From NCBI RefSeq assembly GCF_030817415.1, contig NZ_JAUSZI010000002.1:4092001-4156000 (forward strand): DNA of 64,000 nucleotides, written 5' to 3'. Position numbers and translations under genes: made by a program. Positions within the stretch are counted from its first letter, which is position 1. Each line of letters starts with the position of its first letter. The stretch comes from Streptomyces umbrinus. GTDB taxonomy: Bacteria; Actinomycetota; Actinomycetes; Streptomycetales; Streptomycetaceae. Positions 7,966 to 16,256 of the stretch are shown here, piece after piece. The notes beneath the pieces were generated by a model. The model worked only from the letters and a program-made list of their open reading frames with translations. It had not been told where the DNA came from and did no database searches.

Positions 7966-10098
7966 GTGACGCGCAGCGTGTACGTGACCGGGATCGACCG
8001 AGGAGACGGCCGCCAGGTCATCGAGCTGGGAGTCATGGAGCTCCTGACCCGCCAGGTGGACCGGGTGGGGGTGTTCCGCCCCCTCGTCCACGACGGGCCC
8101 GACCGTCTCTTCGAGCTGCTGCGGGCCCGCTACCGGCTGGCCCAGGACCCGGCGACGGTCTACGGCATGGACTACCACGAGGCGTCCGCGCTCCAGGCCG
8201 AACAGGGCTCCGACGAGCTGGTCTCGCAGCTCGTCGACCGCTTCCACCGGGTGGCCCGCGACTACGACGTCGTCCTCGTGCTCGGCACGGACTACGCGGA
8301 CACCCAGTTCCCCGACGAGCTCGCGCTCAACGCCCGGCTGGCGAACGAGTTCGGCGCCGCCGTGATCCCGGTCGTGGGCGGCCGCAACCAGACCTCGGAG
8401 TCTGTGCTCGCGGAGACCCGCAACGCGTTCCGCGCCTACGACGGCCTCGGCTGCGACGTACTCGCGATGGTGGTGAACCGGGTCAGCCCGGCCGACCGCG
8501 CCGAGATACACGCGCGGCTCGACAACCGCCTCCCCGTGCCGTGTTACGTGCTGCCGGACGAGCCCGCGCTCTCCGCGCCGACGGTCGCCCAGATCACCCA
8601 TGCCCTCGGCGGCAAGGTGCTCCTCGGCGACGACTCGGGGCTCGCGCGCGACGCGCTGAACTTCGTCTTCGGCGGCGCCATGCTGCCGAACTTCCTGGGC
8701 GCGCTGACCCCCGGCTGCATGGTCGTCACGCCCGGCGACCGCGCCGACCTCGTGGTGGGCGCCCTCGCCGCGCACAGCGCCGGCACCCCGCCCATCGCGG
8801 GCGTCCTGCTGACCCTGAACGAGCGTCCCAGCGACCTCGTTCTCACCCTCGCCGCCCGTCTCGCCCCCGGCACGCCGGTGGTCGCGGTCGAGACCGGCTC
8901 CTTCCTCACGGCGTCCGAACTCTTCGGCATGGAGGGGAAGTTGAACGCGACGACGCCCCGCAAGGCGGAGACGGCCCTCGGTCTCTTCGAGCGGTACGTG
9001 GACACGGGCGGCCTGCTGAAGCGGGTCTCGGCGCCCAGCAGCGGCCGGGTCACGCCGATGATGTTCGAGCACAAGCTGCTGGAGCAGGCCCGCTCCGACA
9101 AGCGGCGCGTCGTGCTGCCCGAGGGCACCGAGGCCCGCGTCCTGCACGCCGCCGAGGTGCTGCTGCGCCGCGGTGTCTGCGACCTCACGCTGCTCGGCCC
9201 GGTCGACCAGATCCGCAAGAAGGCCGCCGACCTCGGCATCGACCTCGGCGGCGCCCAGCTGATCGACCCGCAGACCTCCGAGCTGCGCGACCGGTTCGCC
9301 GAGAAGTACGCCCAGCTCCGGGCCCACAAGGGCGTATCCGTCGAGCTCGCGTACGACGTCGTGTCGGACGTGAACTACTTCGGCACGCTGATGGTCGAGG
9401 AGGGCCTGGCCGACGGCATGGTGTCCGGGTCCGTGCACTCCACGGCGGCCACCATCCGCCCGGCATTCGAGATCATCAAGACGAAGCCGGAAGCCTCGAT
9501 CGTCTCCTCGGTCTTCTTCATGTGTCTCGCCGACAAGGTCCTCGTGTACGGCGACTGCGCGGTCAACCCCGACCCGAACGCGGAGCAGTTGGCCGACATC
9601 GCCATCCAGTCGGCCGCCACCGCCGAGCAGTTCGGGGTCGAGGCGCGGATCGCGATGCTTTCGTACTCGACCGGCACGTCCGGCTCGGGCGCGGACGTCG
9701 ACAAGGTGCGCACGGCCACCGAGCTGGTCCGCTCGCGCCGCGACGACCTGAAGATCGAGGGGCCGATCCAGTACGACGCCGCCGTCGAGCCGACCGTCGC
9801 GGCCACCAAGCTGCCGGGGTCGGAGGTCGCGGGACAGGCGTCCGTGCTGATCTTCCCGGACCTCAACACCGGCAACAACACGTACAAGGCCGTTCAGCGT
9901 TCGGCCGGCGCGATCGCCGTCGGGCCCGTTCTGCAGGGCCTGCGCAAGCCGGTCAACGACCTGTCCCGCGGCGCCCTGGTCGGGGACATCGTGAACACCG
10001 TCGCCATCACGGCGATCCAGGCCCAGGCCGCCCGGCAGGACCCCTCGGCCGCCTCCTCCCCGTCCGCGTACCCGACCCAGAAGGCCTCCGCCCAGTGA
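7966..10098 (+). CDS. pta: Phosphate acetyltransferase (long form)
   Basis: Converts acetyl-CoA and phosphate to acetyl phosphate and CoA. The 710-residue protein is the long three-part form. Residues 1-210 are a BioD-like P-loop-fold domain (VYVTGIDRGDGRQ); residues 215-330 are a DRTGG domain; from about residue 365 comes the catalytic PTA/PTB domain (MFEHKLLEQARSDKRRVVLPEG). GTG 7966 follows GGAGG and GGAGA. The stop overlaps the ackA start (GTGA, 10095-10098), so the two enzymes of the acetate switch are translationally coupled. Confidence 0.95.
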   Translation: MTRSVYVTGIDRGDGRQVIELGVMELLTRQVDRVGVFRPLVHDGPDRLFELLRARYRLAQDPATVYGMDYHEASALQAEQGSDELVSQLVDRFHRVARDYDVVLVLGTDYADTQFPDELALNARLANEFGAAVIPVVGGRNQTSESVLAETRNAFRAYDGLGCDVLAMVVNRVSPADRAEIHARLDNRLPVPCYVLPDEPALSAPTVAQITHALGGKVLLGDDSGLARDALNFVFGGAMLPNFLGALTPGCMVVTPGDRADLVVGALAAHSAGTPPIAGVLLTLNERPSDLVLTLAARLAPGTPVVAVETGSFLTASELFGMEGKLNATTPRKAETALGLFERYVDTGGLLKRVSAPSSGRVTPMMFEHKLLEQARSDKRRVVLPEGTEARVLHAAEVLLRRGVCDLTLLGPVDQIRKKAADLGIDLGGAQLIDPQTSELRDRFAEKYAQLRAHKGVSVELAYDVVSDVNYFGTLMVEEGLADGMVSGSVHSTAATIRPAFEIIKTKPEASIVSSVFFMCLADKVLVYGDCAVNPDPNAEQLADIAIQSAATAEQFGVEARIAMLSYSTGTSGSGADVDKVRTATELVRSRRDDLKIEGPIQYDAAVEPTVAATKLPGSEVAGQASVLIFPDLNTGNNTYKAVQRSAGAIAVGPVLQGLRKPVNDLSRGALVGDIVNTVAITAIQAQAARQDPSAASSPSAYPTQKASAQ

Positions 10099-11315
10099 CA
10101 GCCACCCGCGTCCTCGTCCTCAACTCCGGCTCCTCGTCGGTGAAGTACCAGCTGCTCGACATGAGCGACAGCAGCCGGCTGGCGGTGGGGCTCGTCGAGC
10201 GCATCGGCGAGGAGACCTCCCGGCTGAAGCACACGCCCCTCGCCACCGGCGAGTCCCGCGAGACGAACGGGCCGATCGCCGACCACGAAGCCGCCCTGAA
10301 GGCCGTCGCCGAGGAGCTGGCCAAGGACGGGCTCGGCCTCGACTCCCCCGAGCTGGCCGCGATCGGCCACCGGGTCGTGCACGGCGGCAAGACCTTCACC
10401 GAGCCGACCGTCGTCGACGACGCCGTGCTCGCCGAGATCGAGCGCCTCATCCCGGTGGCGCCCCTGCACAACCCGGCCAACCTCACCGGAATCCGTACCG
10501 CACAGGCACTGCGCCCGGACCTCCCGCAGGTCGCCGTCTTCGACACGGCCTTCCACACGACGATGCCGGAGGCCGCGGCCCGCTACGCGATCGACGTGAA
10601 GACCGCCGACGAGCACCGCATCCGCCGGTACGGCTTCCACGGCACCTCGCACGCGTACGTGTCCCGCGCGACCGCCGAGCTGCTCGGCAAGGCGCCGGAG
10701 GAGGTGAACGTCATCGTGCTGCACCTCGGCAACGGCGCCTCGGCGTCGGCGGTCGAGAGGGGCCGGTGTGTGGACACCTCCATGGGACTGACGCCCTTGG
10801 AGGGGCTCGTGATGGGTACGCGGTCCGGTGACATGGATCCCGCAGTCATCTTCCATTTGATGCGTGTTGGCGGGATGTCCACGGACGAGATCGACACTCT
10901 TCTCAACAAGAAGAGCGGTCTGATCGGCCTGTGCGGCGACAACGACATGCGGGAGATCCGCCGCCGCATCGACGAAGGTGCCGAGGACGCCGCACAGGCC
11001 CGACTCGCCTTCGACATCTACATACACAGACTCAAGAAGTACATCGGCGCGTACTACGCGGTGCTCGGCCGGGTCGACGCGGTGGCCTTCACGGCGGGCG
11101 TCGGCGAGAACGCCGCCCCTGTGCGCGAGGCCGCGATCGCGGGCCTGGAGGCGCTGGGCCTGGCGGTCGACGGCGAACTGAACGCCGTACGGTCCGGCGA
11201 GCCGCGCCTGATCTCGCCCGAGGGCGCGCGGGTCGCGGTGGCCGTCGTACCGACCGACGAGGAACTGGAGATCGCCGACCAGACCTACGCACTCGTGAGG
11301 AACGGGAACGCCTGA
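10095..11315 (+). CDS. ackA: Acetate kinase
   Basis: Transfers phosphate from acetyl phosphate to ADP, making acetate and ATP, or the reverse. The 406-residue product contains the ASKHA acetokinase signatures LVLNSGSSSVKYQLL at the N-terminus, HRVVHGG near residue 95, GFHGTSHAYVS near 178 and HLGNGASASAV near 210. GTG 10095 overlaps the pta stop by 4 bases. Length and motif spacing are normal for the family. Confidence 0.95.
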   Translation: MTATRVLVLNSGSSSVKYQLLDMSDSSRLAVGLVERIGEETSRLKHTPLATGESRETNGPIADHEAALKAVAEELAKDGLGLDSPELAAIGHRVVHGGKTFTEPTVVDDAVLAEIERLIPVAPLHNPANLTGIRTAQALRPDLPQVAVFDTAFHTTMPEAAARYAIDVKTADEHRIRRYGFHGTSHAYVSRATAELLGKAPEEVNVIVLHLGNGASASAVERGRCVDTSMGLTPLEGLVMGTRSGDMDPAVIFHLMRVGGMSTDEIDTLLNKKSGLIGLCGDNDMREIRRRIDEGAEDAAQARLAFDIYIHRLKKYIGAYYAVLGRVDAVAFTAGVGENAAPVREAAIAGLEALGLAVDGELNAVRSGEPRLISPEGARVAVAVVPTDEELEIADQTYALVRNGNA

Positions 11316-11459
11316 GGAGCAGCCGGGGAGCGGCCGACGAGCCGCTCCAGGAGAGCGCCGAGGAAGCCGGCCAGGCCCACGCCTGAGCGCGTACCCGCCC
11401 ATTTGTATCTTCCACCAGACGGAATATTCCGTAGCGAAACAAACCGATAGGATCGCCCC

Positions 11460-12878
11460 ATGCGCCGTTCCAAAATCGTCTGCACACTGGGCCCCGCCGT
11501 CGACTCCCACGAGCAGCTCGTCTCGCTGATCGAGGCCGGCATGAGCGTGGCCCGTTTCAACTTCAGCCACGGCTCCCACGCCGAGCACCAGGGCCGCTAC
11601 GAGCGGGTCCGGGCCGCCGCCCAGGAGACGGGCCGCGCCATCGGCGTGCTCGCCGACCTGCAGGGCCCCAAGATCCGGCTGGAGACCTTCGCCGAGGGTC
11701 CCGTGGAGCTGGAGCGGGGTGACGAGTTCACCATCACGACCGAGGACGTCCCGGGCGACAAGTCGGTCTGCGGCACCACGTACAAGGGTCTGCCGGGCGA
11801 TGTCTCCAAGGGCGACCAGGTCCTGATCAACGACGGCAACGTCGAGCTGCGGGTCGTCGAGGTCGAGGGCCCCCAGGTCAGGACGATCGTCATCGAGGGC
11901 GGTGTCATCTCGGACCACAAGGGCATCAACCTGCCCGGCACGGCCGTGAACGTGCCGGCACTGTCCGAGAAGGACGTCGAGGACCTGCGCTTCGCCCTGA
12001 GGATGGGCTGCGACCTGGTGGCGCTGTCCTTCGTGCGCGACGCCCACGATGTGAACGACGTGCACAAGATCATGGACGAGGAGGGCCGCCGGGTCCCCGT
12101 CATCGCCAAGGTGGAGAAGCCCCAGGCGGTCGAGAACATGGACGCCGTCGTCGCGGCCTTCGACGGTGTGATGGTGGCCCGTGGCGACCTCGCCGTCGAG
12201 TACCCCCTGGAAAAGGTCCCGATGGTGCAGAAGCGCCTCGTGGAGCTGTGCCGGCGCAACGCCAAGCCGGTGATCGTGGCGACCCAGATGATGGAGTCGA
12301 TGATCACCAACTCCCGCCCCACGCGCGCCGAGGCGTCCGACGTCGCCAACGCGATCCTGGACGGGGCGGACGCGGTCATGCTGTCGGCCGAGTCGAGCGT
12401 GGGCGCGTATCCGATCGAGACCGTGAAGACGATGTCGAAGATCGTCGTCGCGGCCGAGCAGGAGCTGCTCTCCAAGGGCCTGCAGCCGCTCGTGCCCGGC
12501 AAGAAGCCGCGTACGCAGGGTGGTTCGGTGGCCCGTGCCGCGTGCGAGATCGCGGACTTCCTGGGCGGCAAGGGCCTGGTGGCCTTCACCAAGTCCGGTG
12601 ACACGGCCCGCCGGCTGTCCCGCTACCGCGCCGAGCAGCCGATCGTGGCCTTCACCACGGAGGAGGGCACCCGCAACCAGCTCGCGCTGAGCTGGGGCGT
12701 CGAGTCCTACGTCGTGCCGTTCGTGCACAGCACCGACGAGATGGTCGACCTGGTCGACAACGAGCTGCGCAAGCTCAACCGCTTCACCGAGGGCGACATC
12801 GTCGTGATGACCGCCGGCTCTCCCCCCGGCGTCCCCGGCACCACCAACATGGTCCGCGTGCACCACCTGGGCGGCTGA
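11460..12878 (+). CDS. pyk: Pyruvate kinase
   Basis: Converts phosphoenolpyruvate and ADP to pyruvate and ATP. The 472-residue protein has the N-terminal SKIVCTLGPA and ARFNFSHG motifs, the metal/ADP site ARGDLAVEYPLEKVP near residue 240 and the signature MMESMITNSRPTRAEASDVANAILDGADAVMLS near 280-312. A C-terminal allosteric domain is present. A -10-like TAGGAT ends 6 bases before the ATG. Either the mRNA is leaderless or the internal AGGA serves as a ribosome-binding site. The gap of 144 bases after ackA suggests its own promoter. Confidence 0.95.
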   Translation: MRRSKIVCTLGPAVDSHEQLVSLIEAGMSVARFNFSHGSHAEHQGRYERVRAAAQETGRAIGVLADLQGPKIRLETFAEGPVELERGDEFTITTEDVPGDKSVCGTTYKGLPGDVSKGDQVLINDGNVELRVVEVEGPQVRTIVIEGGVISDHKGINLPGTAVNVPALSEKDVEDLRFALRMGCDLVALSFVRDAHDVNDVHKIMDEEGRRVPVIAKVEKPQAVENMDAVVAAFDGVMVARGDLAVEYPLEKVPMVQKRLVELCRRNAKPVIVATQMMESMITNSRPTRAEASDVANAILDGADAVMLSAESSVGAYPIETVKTMSKIVVAAEQELLSKGLQPLVPGKKPRTQGGSVARAACEIADFLGGKGLVAFTKSGDTARRLSRYRAEQPIVAFTTEEGTRNQLALSWGVESYVVPFVHSTDEMVDLVDNELRKLNRFTEGDIVVMTAGSPPGVPGTTNMVRVHHLGG

Positions 12879-12947
12879 TCCGGCCCGTACGGCCGCCAAG
12901 AAGCGGCCGTACGGCCCCGCTTGTGGTCCGTACGGCCGCCTGTACGC

Positions 12948-12988
12948 CGCTGAGGGCGCCCCCTGCCGCGCAGGGGGCGCCCTCAGCG
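12948..12988. terminator. Bidirectional terminator after pyk
   Basis: An 18-bp perfect stem, CGCTGAGGGCGCCCCCTG (12948-12965) against its complement (12971-12988), has a 5-base loop and is followed by TGTTTT on the plus strand. It lies between the convergent pyk and Ser/Pro-rich protein genes and can serve both. Shorter palindromes based on GGCCGTACGGCC precede it (12885-12940). Confidence 0.85.
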
Positions 12989-13066
12989 TGTTTTGCGGCT
13001 CCCGGAGGTCGGTTGGCTCCGGTGGGCGCCCGGAGGGCCGCGTACGGCCCGTCCGTCGCGTCCGGG

Positions 13067-14368
13067 TCAGTCCGTCGTGAACTGGTGCATGCCGGGGACG
13101 GTCAGCGTCCCGCCGAACTGGGCGGCCTGCACGACCTTCACCTTCGTGAAGTAGATCAGCGGGATGTTCAGCGGCGGCGGGTGCTCCGGGTCGAACGTGA
13201 TCGGGATCAGACCGAGCAGGTTGCCGGAGATGCTCTCCGTGTACATGACCGTCTTACCGTCGCGGATGGTGGACGTGGTGCCCTTGCCCGCCTGCACGTG
13301 GTAGGTCTTGCCGGCCTGCTTGTCGGTGACCGTCTGGTGCAGGTCACCGATGTCGGTGCCGTCGGAGATCACGTACTTGAGGACCTCCTTGACCTTGCCG
13401 CTGGCCGTCTTCACCTTGACGATGCCCTGGTAGTCGGCGCCCTTGAGCAGGAGCGAACTGGCCTCCAGCTGCCAGGGGTCGTCGGCCAGGGCGGGAATGC
13501 CCTGCTCGACACCGCCCTCGTCGTCCGTGGCGGCCGGGCAGTCGTCCGGGTCGGTCGAGGAGCTCGCGGACGGGCTGGGGGTCGGGGACGCGGTGGCGTC
13601 GTCGGCCGCCTCCTCCGCCTTGTCCGCGGTGTCCTCGGCAGCATCGGTCGCCGCGTCGGTGACGTCCTTGACCGTGTCCTCGGCCTTGTCCACCGTGTCC
13701 TTGACCGGGTCCTCGGCCTTGTCCGCCGACGTCTCGGCGGGCTTCTCGGCCGCGGGGGTCGACGCGGAGGGAGTCGGGGTCGGGGTGGCCGTCTCCTCGT
13801 CGGGGGTGAAGATGTCCTTGATCGCCTCGCCGAGACCCAGGGGGTCGAGCGGGTTCTTCGACTCGGACGCCGAGGGGGTGGGCGTCGGTGTCGGCTCGGT
13901 GTTCTCGGCGGGCGCCTTGGACTCCGAGGCGGACGGCGTCGGTTCGGGCTTGTCGTCGGAACCTGAATCCGACGAAGAGCCCGAGCCCGGCGTGTCCGAA
14001 CCCGACGGGTCCGAGGCGCTCGGCTCCTTCTCGTCGTCCGCGGGGGTGCTCGTCGAGGCGGACGGCGACGGCGTGGGGGACGCGTCGTCCTTGGCCTCTT
14101 CGGTCTCCTCCTCCAGCGCGTCGACGCAGTCCTTGTACTCGTCGATCGTCAGGTTCTTCGCCGACGGCTTGTCCTCGGCCCGGGCGAGCGTCGGCGTGAA
14201 GCCCATCCCCATGAGGATGGCCGTCGGCATCGACGCGATGGCTATCGCCTTGCCCGCGGGCACGTGCAACCTGGTGAACAACGGCTTCTTGGGGGCTGCG
14301 TGCCGCGGCCCGGTTCTCTCACGGGACTCCCCCGCGGGGCCCGCGTATTGGACCTCGTCAGCCGGCAC
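13067..14368 (-). CDS. Secreted or membrane-tethered Ser/Pro/Asp-rich protein
   Basis: The 433-residue product has an N-terminal basic stretch and a hydrophobic signal-like segment ending TLARA near residue 60. A long low-complexity linker follows (residues 80-275) with PTPSPSAS and KAEDTVKD-type repeats. The last 155 residues are a compact beta-rich domain that begins near GIPALADDPWQLEASSLLL. I do not recognise the C-terminal domain. GTG 14368 has a GGGAGG site and overlaps the upstream DUF6114 gene by 11 bases, so the two are coupled. The layout suggests a surface protein with a wall-spanning linker. Confidence 0.75.
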   Translation of the reverse strand: MPADEVQYAGPAGESRERTGPRHAAPKKPLFTRLHVPAGKAIAIASMPTAILMGMGFTPTLARAEDKPSAKNLTIDEYKDCVDALEEETEEAKDDASPTPSPSASTSTPADDEKEPSASDPSGSDTPGSGSSSDSGSDDKPEPTPSASESKAPAENTEPTPTPTPSASESKNPLDPLGLGEAIKDIFTPDEETATPTPTPSASTPAAEKPAETSADKAEDPVKDTVDKAEDTVKDVTDAATDAAEDTADKAEEAADDATASPTPSPSASSSTDPDDCPAATDDEGGVEQGIPALADDPWQLEASSLLLKGADYQGIVKVKTASGKVKEVLKYVISDGTDIGDLHQTVTDKQAGKTYHVQAGKGTTSTIRDGKTVMYTESISGNLLGLIPITFDPEHPPPLNIPLIYFTKVKVVQAAQFGGTLTVPGMHQFTTD

Positions 14369-14897
14369 TGTGCCTCCCGTTCGCCCCGTTGGTCGGGCTC
14401 GTTCCTGACAGATCGTTCGGCTCGCTCGCGCCGTTGGCCAGTGCGGCCTCCGGGGCGTCACCCTTGTCCGTACGGTCCGTCTCGGCCGGGCGCGCGGCGG
14501 GCTCCTCGCCCGGGGCCCAGGCCACGGCCATTCCGCCGCCCACGAGGGCCAGCAGGAAGCCGACGAAGAAGCCTCCGAAGTTGGACACCGGCAGCGACAC
14601 CAGGCCCAGCAGGATCGCCGCGACACCGGCGAAGGTCCGGATGTGCTTCTGGTACCAGAGGCTGATTCCGAGAACACCCAGGAGCACGCCGATGATGAGA
14701 GACCCCGCACCCGCGGTCGTCGCCATGGCCAGCGTGAGATGCCCGATCTGCAGGTTCGCGTACGGAAGGTATGCGATCGGGAATCCGGCGATCAGGATGA
14801 ACAGGCCAGCCCAGAACGGCCGGCCGCCCCGCCAGGCACGGAACCGCAGCCGCCAGATGTGGAATTGACCGCGCGCGGCAGGAGTCTCGGCGCTCAT
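14358..14897 (-). CDS. DUF6114 membrane protein
   Basis: A 179-residue integral membrane protein with four hydrophobic segments between residues 27 and 130 and a hydrophilic C-terminal tail of about 50 residues. The start MSAETPAARGQFHIWRLRFR and the YLPYANLQIGHL loop are as I remember for the DUF6114 family, which has no assigned function. It sits between the DUF6230 gene and the Ser/Pro-rich protein gene in the same direction, which suggests that the three work together at the cell envelope. Confidence 0.8.
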   Translation of the reverse strand: MSAETPAARGQFHIWRLRFRAWRGGRPFWAGLFILIAGFPIAYLPYANLQIGHLTLAMATTAGAGSLIIGVLLGVLGISLWYQKHIRTFAGVAAILLGLVSLPVSNFGGFFVGFLLALVGGGMAVAWAPGEEPAARPAETDRTDKGDAPEAALANGASEPNDLSGTSPTNGANGRHSAG

Positions 14898-15000
14898 GGA
14901 AAACAGCTCCCTGGAACGGCGTTGCTGAGGGTTTTCACGTACTACGAAAAGGGACGGGCGGGCGAGGCAGCGCAGGCTCCCTCACCCGCCCACGGAGTGC

Positions 15001-15636
15001 CTAGTAGCACTCCTTGACACCCTTGGACAGCGACATCTTCAGGCCGCTGAGCTTGAAGGTGCCGGCGGTGGTCGCCCACGCCGTCTGCTTCACGTCGGTC
15101 AGCGTGGCCGAGTCGGCCTGCTGGGCGAAACCGTAGGGGTTCGCCTGCTCCTTGCCGCCCTTCATACCGGGGCCCTTGTCGGCGTTCCCGGCGGCAACAC
15201 CGATGTCGATGTTGCGGAAGGTCGCGTTGGCCTGCAGATCCTCGACGTCGATGTAGAGGTTCTCGGCCTCGACCGGCGTGCTGCCGCCACCGGCCTTCAG
15301 CGTCAGGCTGACGGAACCGATCAACGGGATGTCCGGGGTGACCACGGACTGGCACATGTTGGTGATCTTGGCGCTCTTGAACGCCGACACCGCAACCGGG
15401 TGCGCCGTCTTCTCACCCTTGAGCGTGTAGCCCTGGTCGATGGCCCCGTACTGCGAGAAGCCAACACCGTCGAGCCGGTCCGCCGTCACCTTGAACGACT
15501 GACCCGACACGCTGAACGACGCGGCGAGAGCACCCTGAGCCAGGGCGACACCTATCGCGGCGGTCGCGGCCACGCTGGGCACCATGACTACCGCGAACCG
15601 CTTCCATCTGGTCCCGCCACGCACCTGGGACTCCAT
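15001..15636 (-). CDS. DUF6230 secreted protein (often called cholesterol esterase)
   Basis: The 211-residue product starts MESQVRGGTRWKRFAVVMVP and has an uncleaved or poorly cleaved signal segment (residues 13-38). Next comes a beta-rich domain with FSVSGQSFKVTADRL and two Cys residues (CQSVV near 113, and the C-terminal ECY). The family is DUF6230; the cholesterol esterase label seen for homologues has no visible basis, since I find no GXSXG lipase motif. ATG 15636 has a strong GAAGGAGG site 4 bases upstream. A 103-base gap separates it from the DUF6114 gene. Confidence 0.8.
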   Translation of the reverse strand: MESQVRGGTRWKRFAVVMVPSVAATAAIGVALAQGALAASFSVSGQSFKVTADRLDGVGFSQYGAIDQGYTLKGEKTAHPVAVSAFKSAKITNMCQSVVTPDIPLIGSVSLTLKAGGGSTPVEAENLYIDVEDLQANATFRNIDIGVAAGNADKGPGMKGGKEQANPYGFAQQADSATLTDVKQTAWATTAGTFKLSGLKMSLSKGVKECY

Positions 15637-16009
15637 ATTTCCTCCTTCTCGGACGTACATCTCCGGCCCTGGCTGCCCCCAGACGGCGGCTCAGCCGGGC
15701 AGGGATGGGAGAAGTGCTACGTCCTCGGGAAGGAGAGCGCCCCAACCCGGAGGCGCGGAACGCACCCGAATCACCGGCGATCACCCCCGAGCGACAACCA
15801 CTGGTCGCGCCTGAACACTTCACGCACAACCTGCTGGACAGGCTCCACCGAACGGCGAAGACCCCCCTGCCCAAGGGACGGCGCCACTGCCGCCGTCCCT
15901 ACTCGGTGGGGACCCAAGGAAACCCGCTGACCCGATTGGCTGTCGGGGAAGGGGAATGGACCGAGCGTCGCCGATCGTGGTGCATTCTCGCCGCCCGCAC
16001 AAGGGGGTT

Positions 16010-16027
16010 CGTTACTGGCTAGTAACG
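16010..16027. promoter_or_regulatory. Palindromic operator candidate CGTTACT-N4-AGTAACG
   Basis: A perfect 7+7 dyad around GGCT, of the size bound by TetR-family dimers. It is about 375 bases upstream of the DUF6230 start. A shorter related site, TTACT-CGC-AGTAA, is at 16142-16154, and a partial one (TTACTCAGAGT, 17473-17483) sits in front of the TetR gene. Confidence 0.5.
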
Positions 16028-16141
16028 GCCGGATAACCGAACAACGACCCGTCGGTATCGGCCGACAACTCTGGGTGGCACCAAGGGCGGTGACAAAGTG
16101 ATCGAACCTTGGACGGAATCCGACAGATCACCGCCCCTGAC

Positions 16142-16154
16142 TTACTCGCAGTAA
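16142..16154. promoter_or_regulatory. Second TTACT-N3-AGTAA palindrome
   Basis: TTACT (16142-16146) and AGTAA (16150-16154) flank CGC, immediately next to the terminator dyad after the thioredoxin gene. The half-sites are the same as those of the 16010-16027 dyad but the spacing is 3 instead of 4. Confidence 0.4.
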
Positions 16155-16156
16155 CA

Positions 16157-16194
16157 GCGGCCGCGTTTACCAAGTTTTGGTAAAACGCGGCCGC
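16157..16194 (-). terminator. Stem-loop after the thioredoxin-TPR gene
   Basis: GCGGCCGCGTTTACCAA (16157-16173) pairs with TTGGTAAAACGCGGCCGC (16177-16194), leaving a 3-base loop and one bulged base. It begins 63 bases past the stop of the minus-strand gene and is the natural end of that transcript. It also insulates the downstream DUF6230 operon. Confidence 0.7.
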
Positions 16195-16256
16195 AGTACC
16201 GCTCTGTCGCCAAATTCTTCACTCGGGCACCACGGGTCCCGACGTTTAGCGACTGG

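Larger units (their letters stand above)
15637..16256. other. 620-base intergenic region with leader hairpin and palindromes
   Basis: No convincing gene is seen here. It would be the promoter and 5' leader of the DUF6230 operon on the minus strand. It holds a 10-bp stem AGGGACGGCG (15874-15883) with its complement (15891-15900), two TTACT/AGTAA palindromes (16010-16027, 16142-16154) and the terminator-like dyad after the thioredoxin gene. A 105-residue plus-strand reading frame (15705-16022) has no ribosome-binding site and poor composition. Confidence 0.6.

Noticed and set aside
7752..10094. A plus-strand frame that runs into ackA and could be read as a giant fusion
   Set aside because: It overlaps the real pta frame, is rich in Arg/Pro, and ackA has its own GTG at 10095 that overlaps the pta stop.
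9894..12899. A 1001-residue open frame on the minus strand opposite pta, ackA and pyk
   Set aside because: Three well-supported metabolic genes occupy the plus strand. The long opposite frame follows from high G/C in third positions, and its Arg/Gly/His/Val-rich product resembles no protein family.
15705..16022. A 105-residue plus-strand frame between the DUF6230 and thioredoxin genes
   Set aside because: There is no ribosome-binding site, composition is not gene-like, and it lies across the palindromes and leader of the DUF6230 gene.
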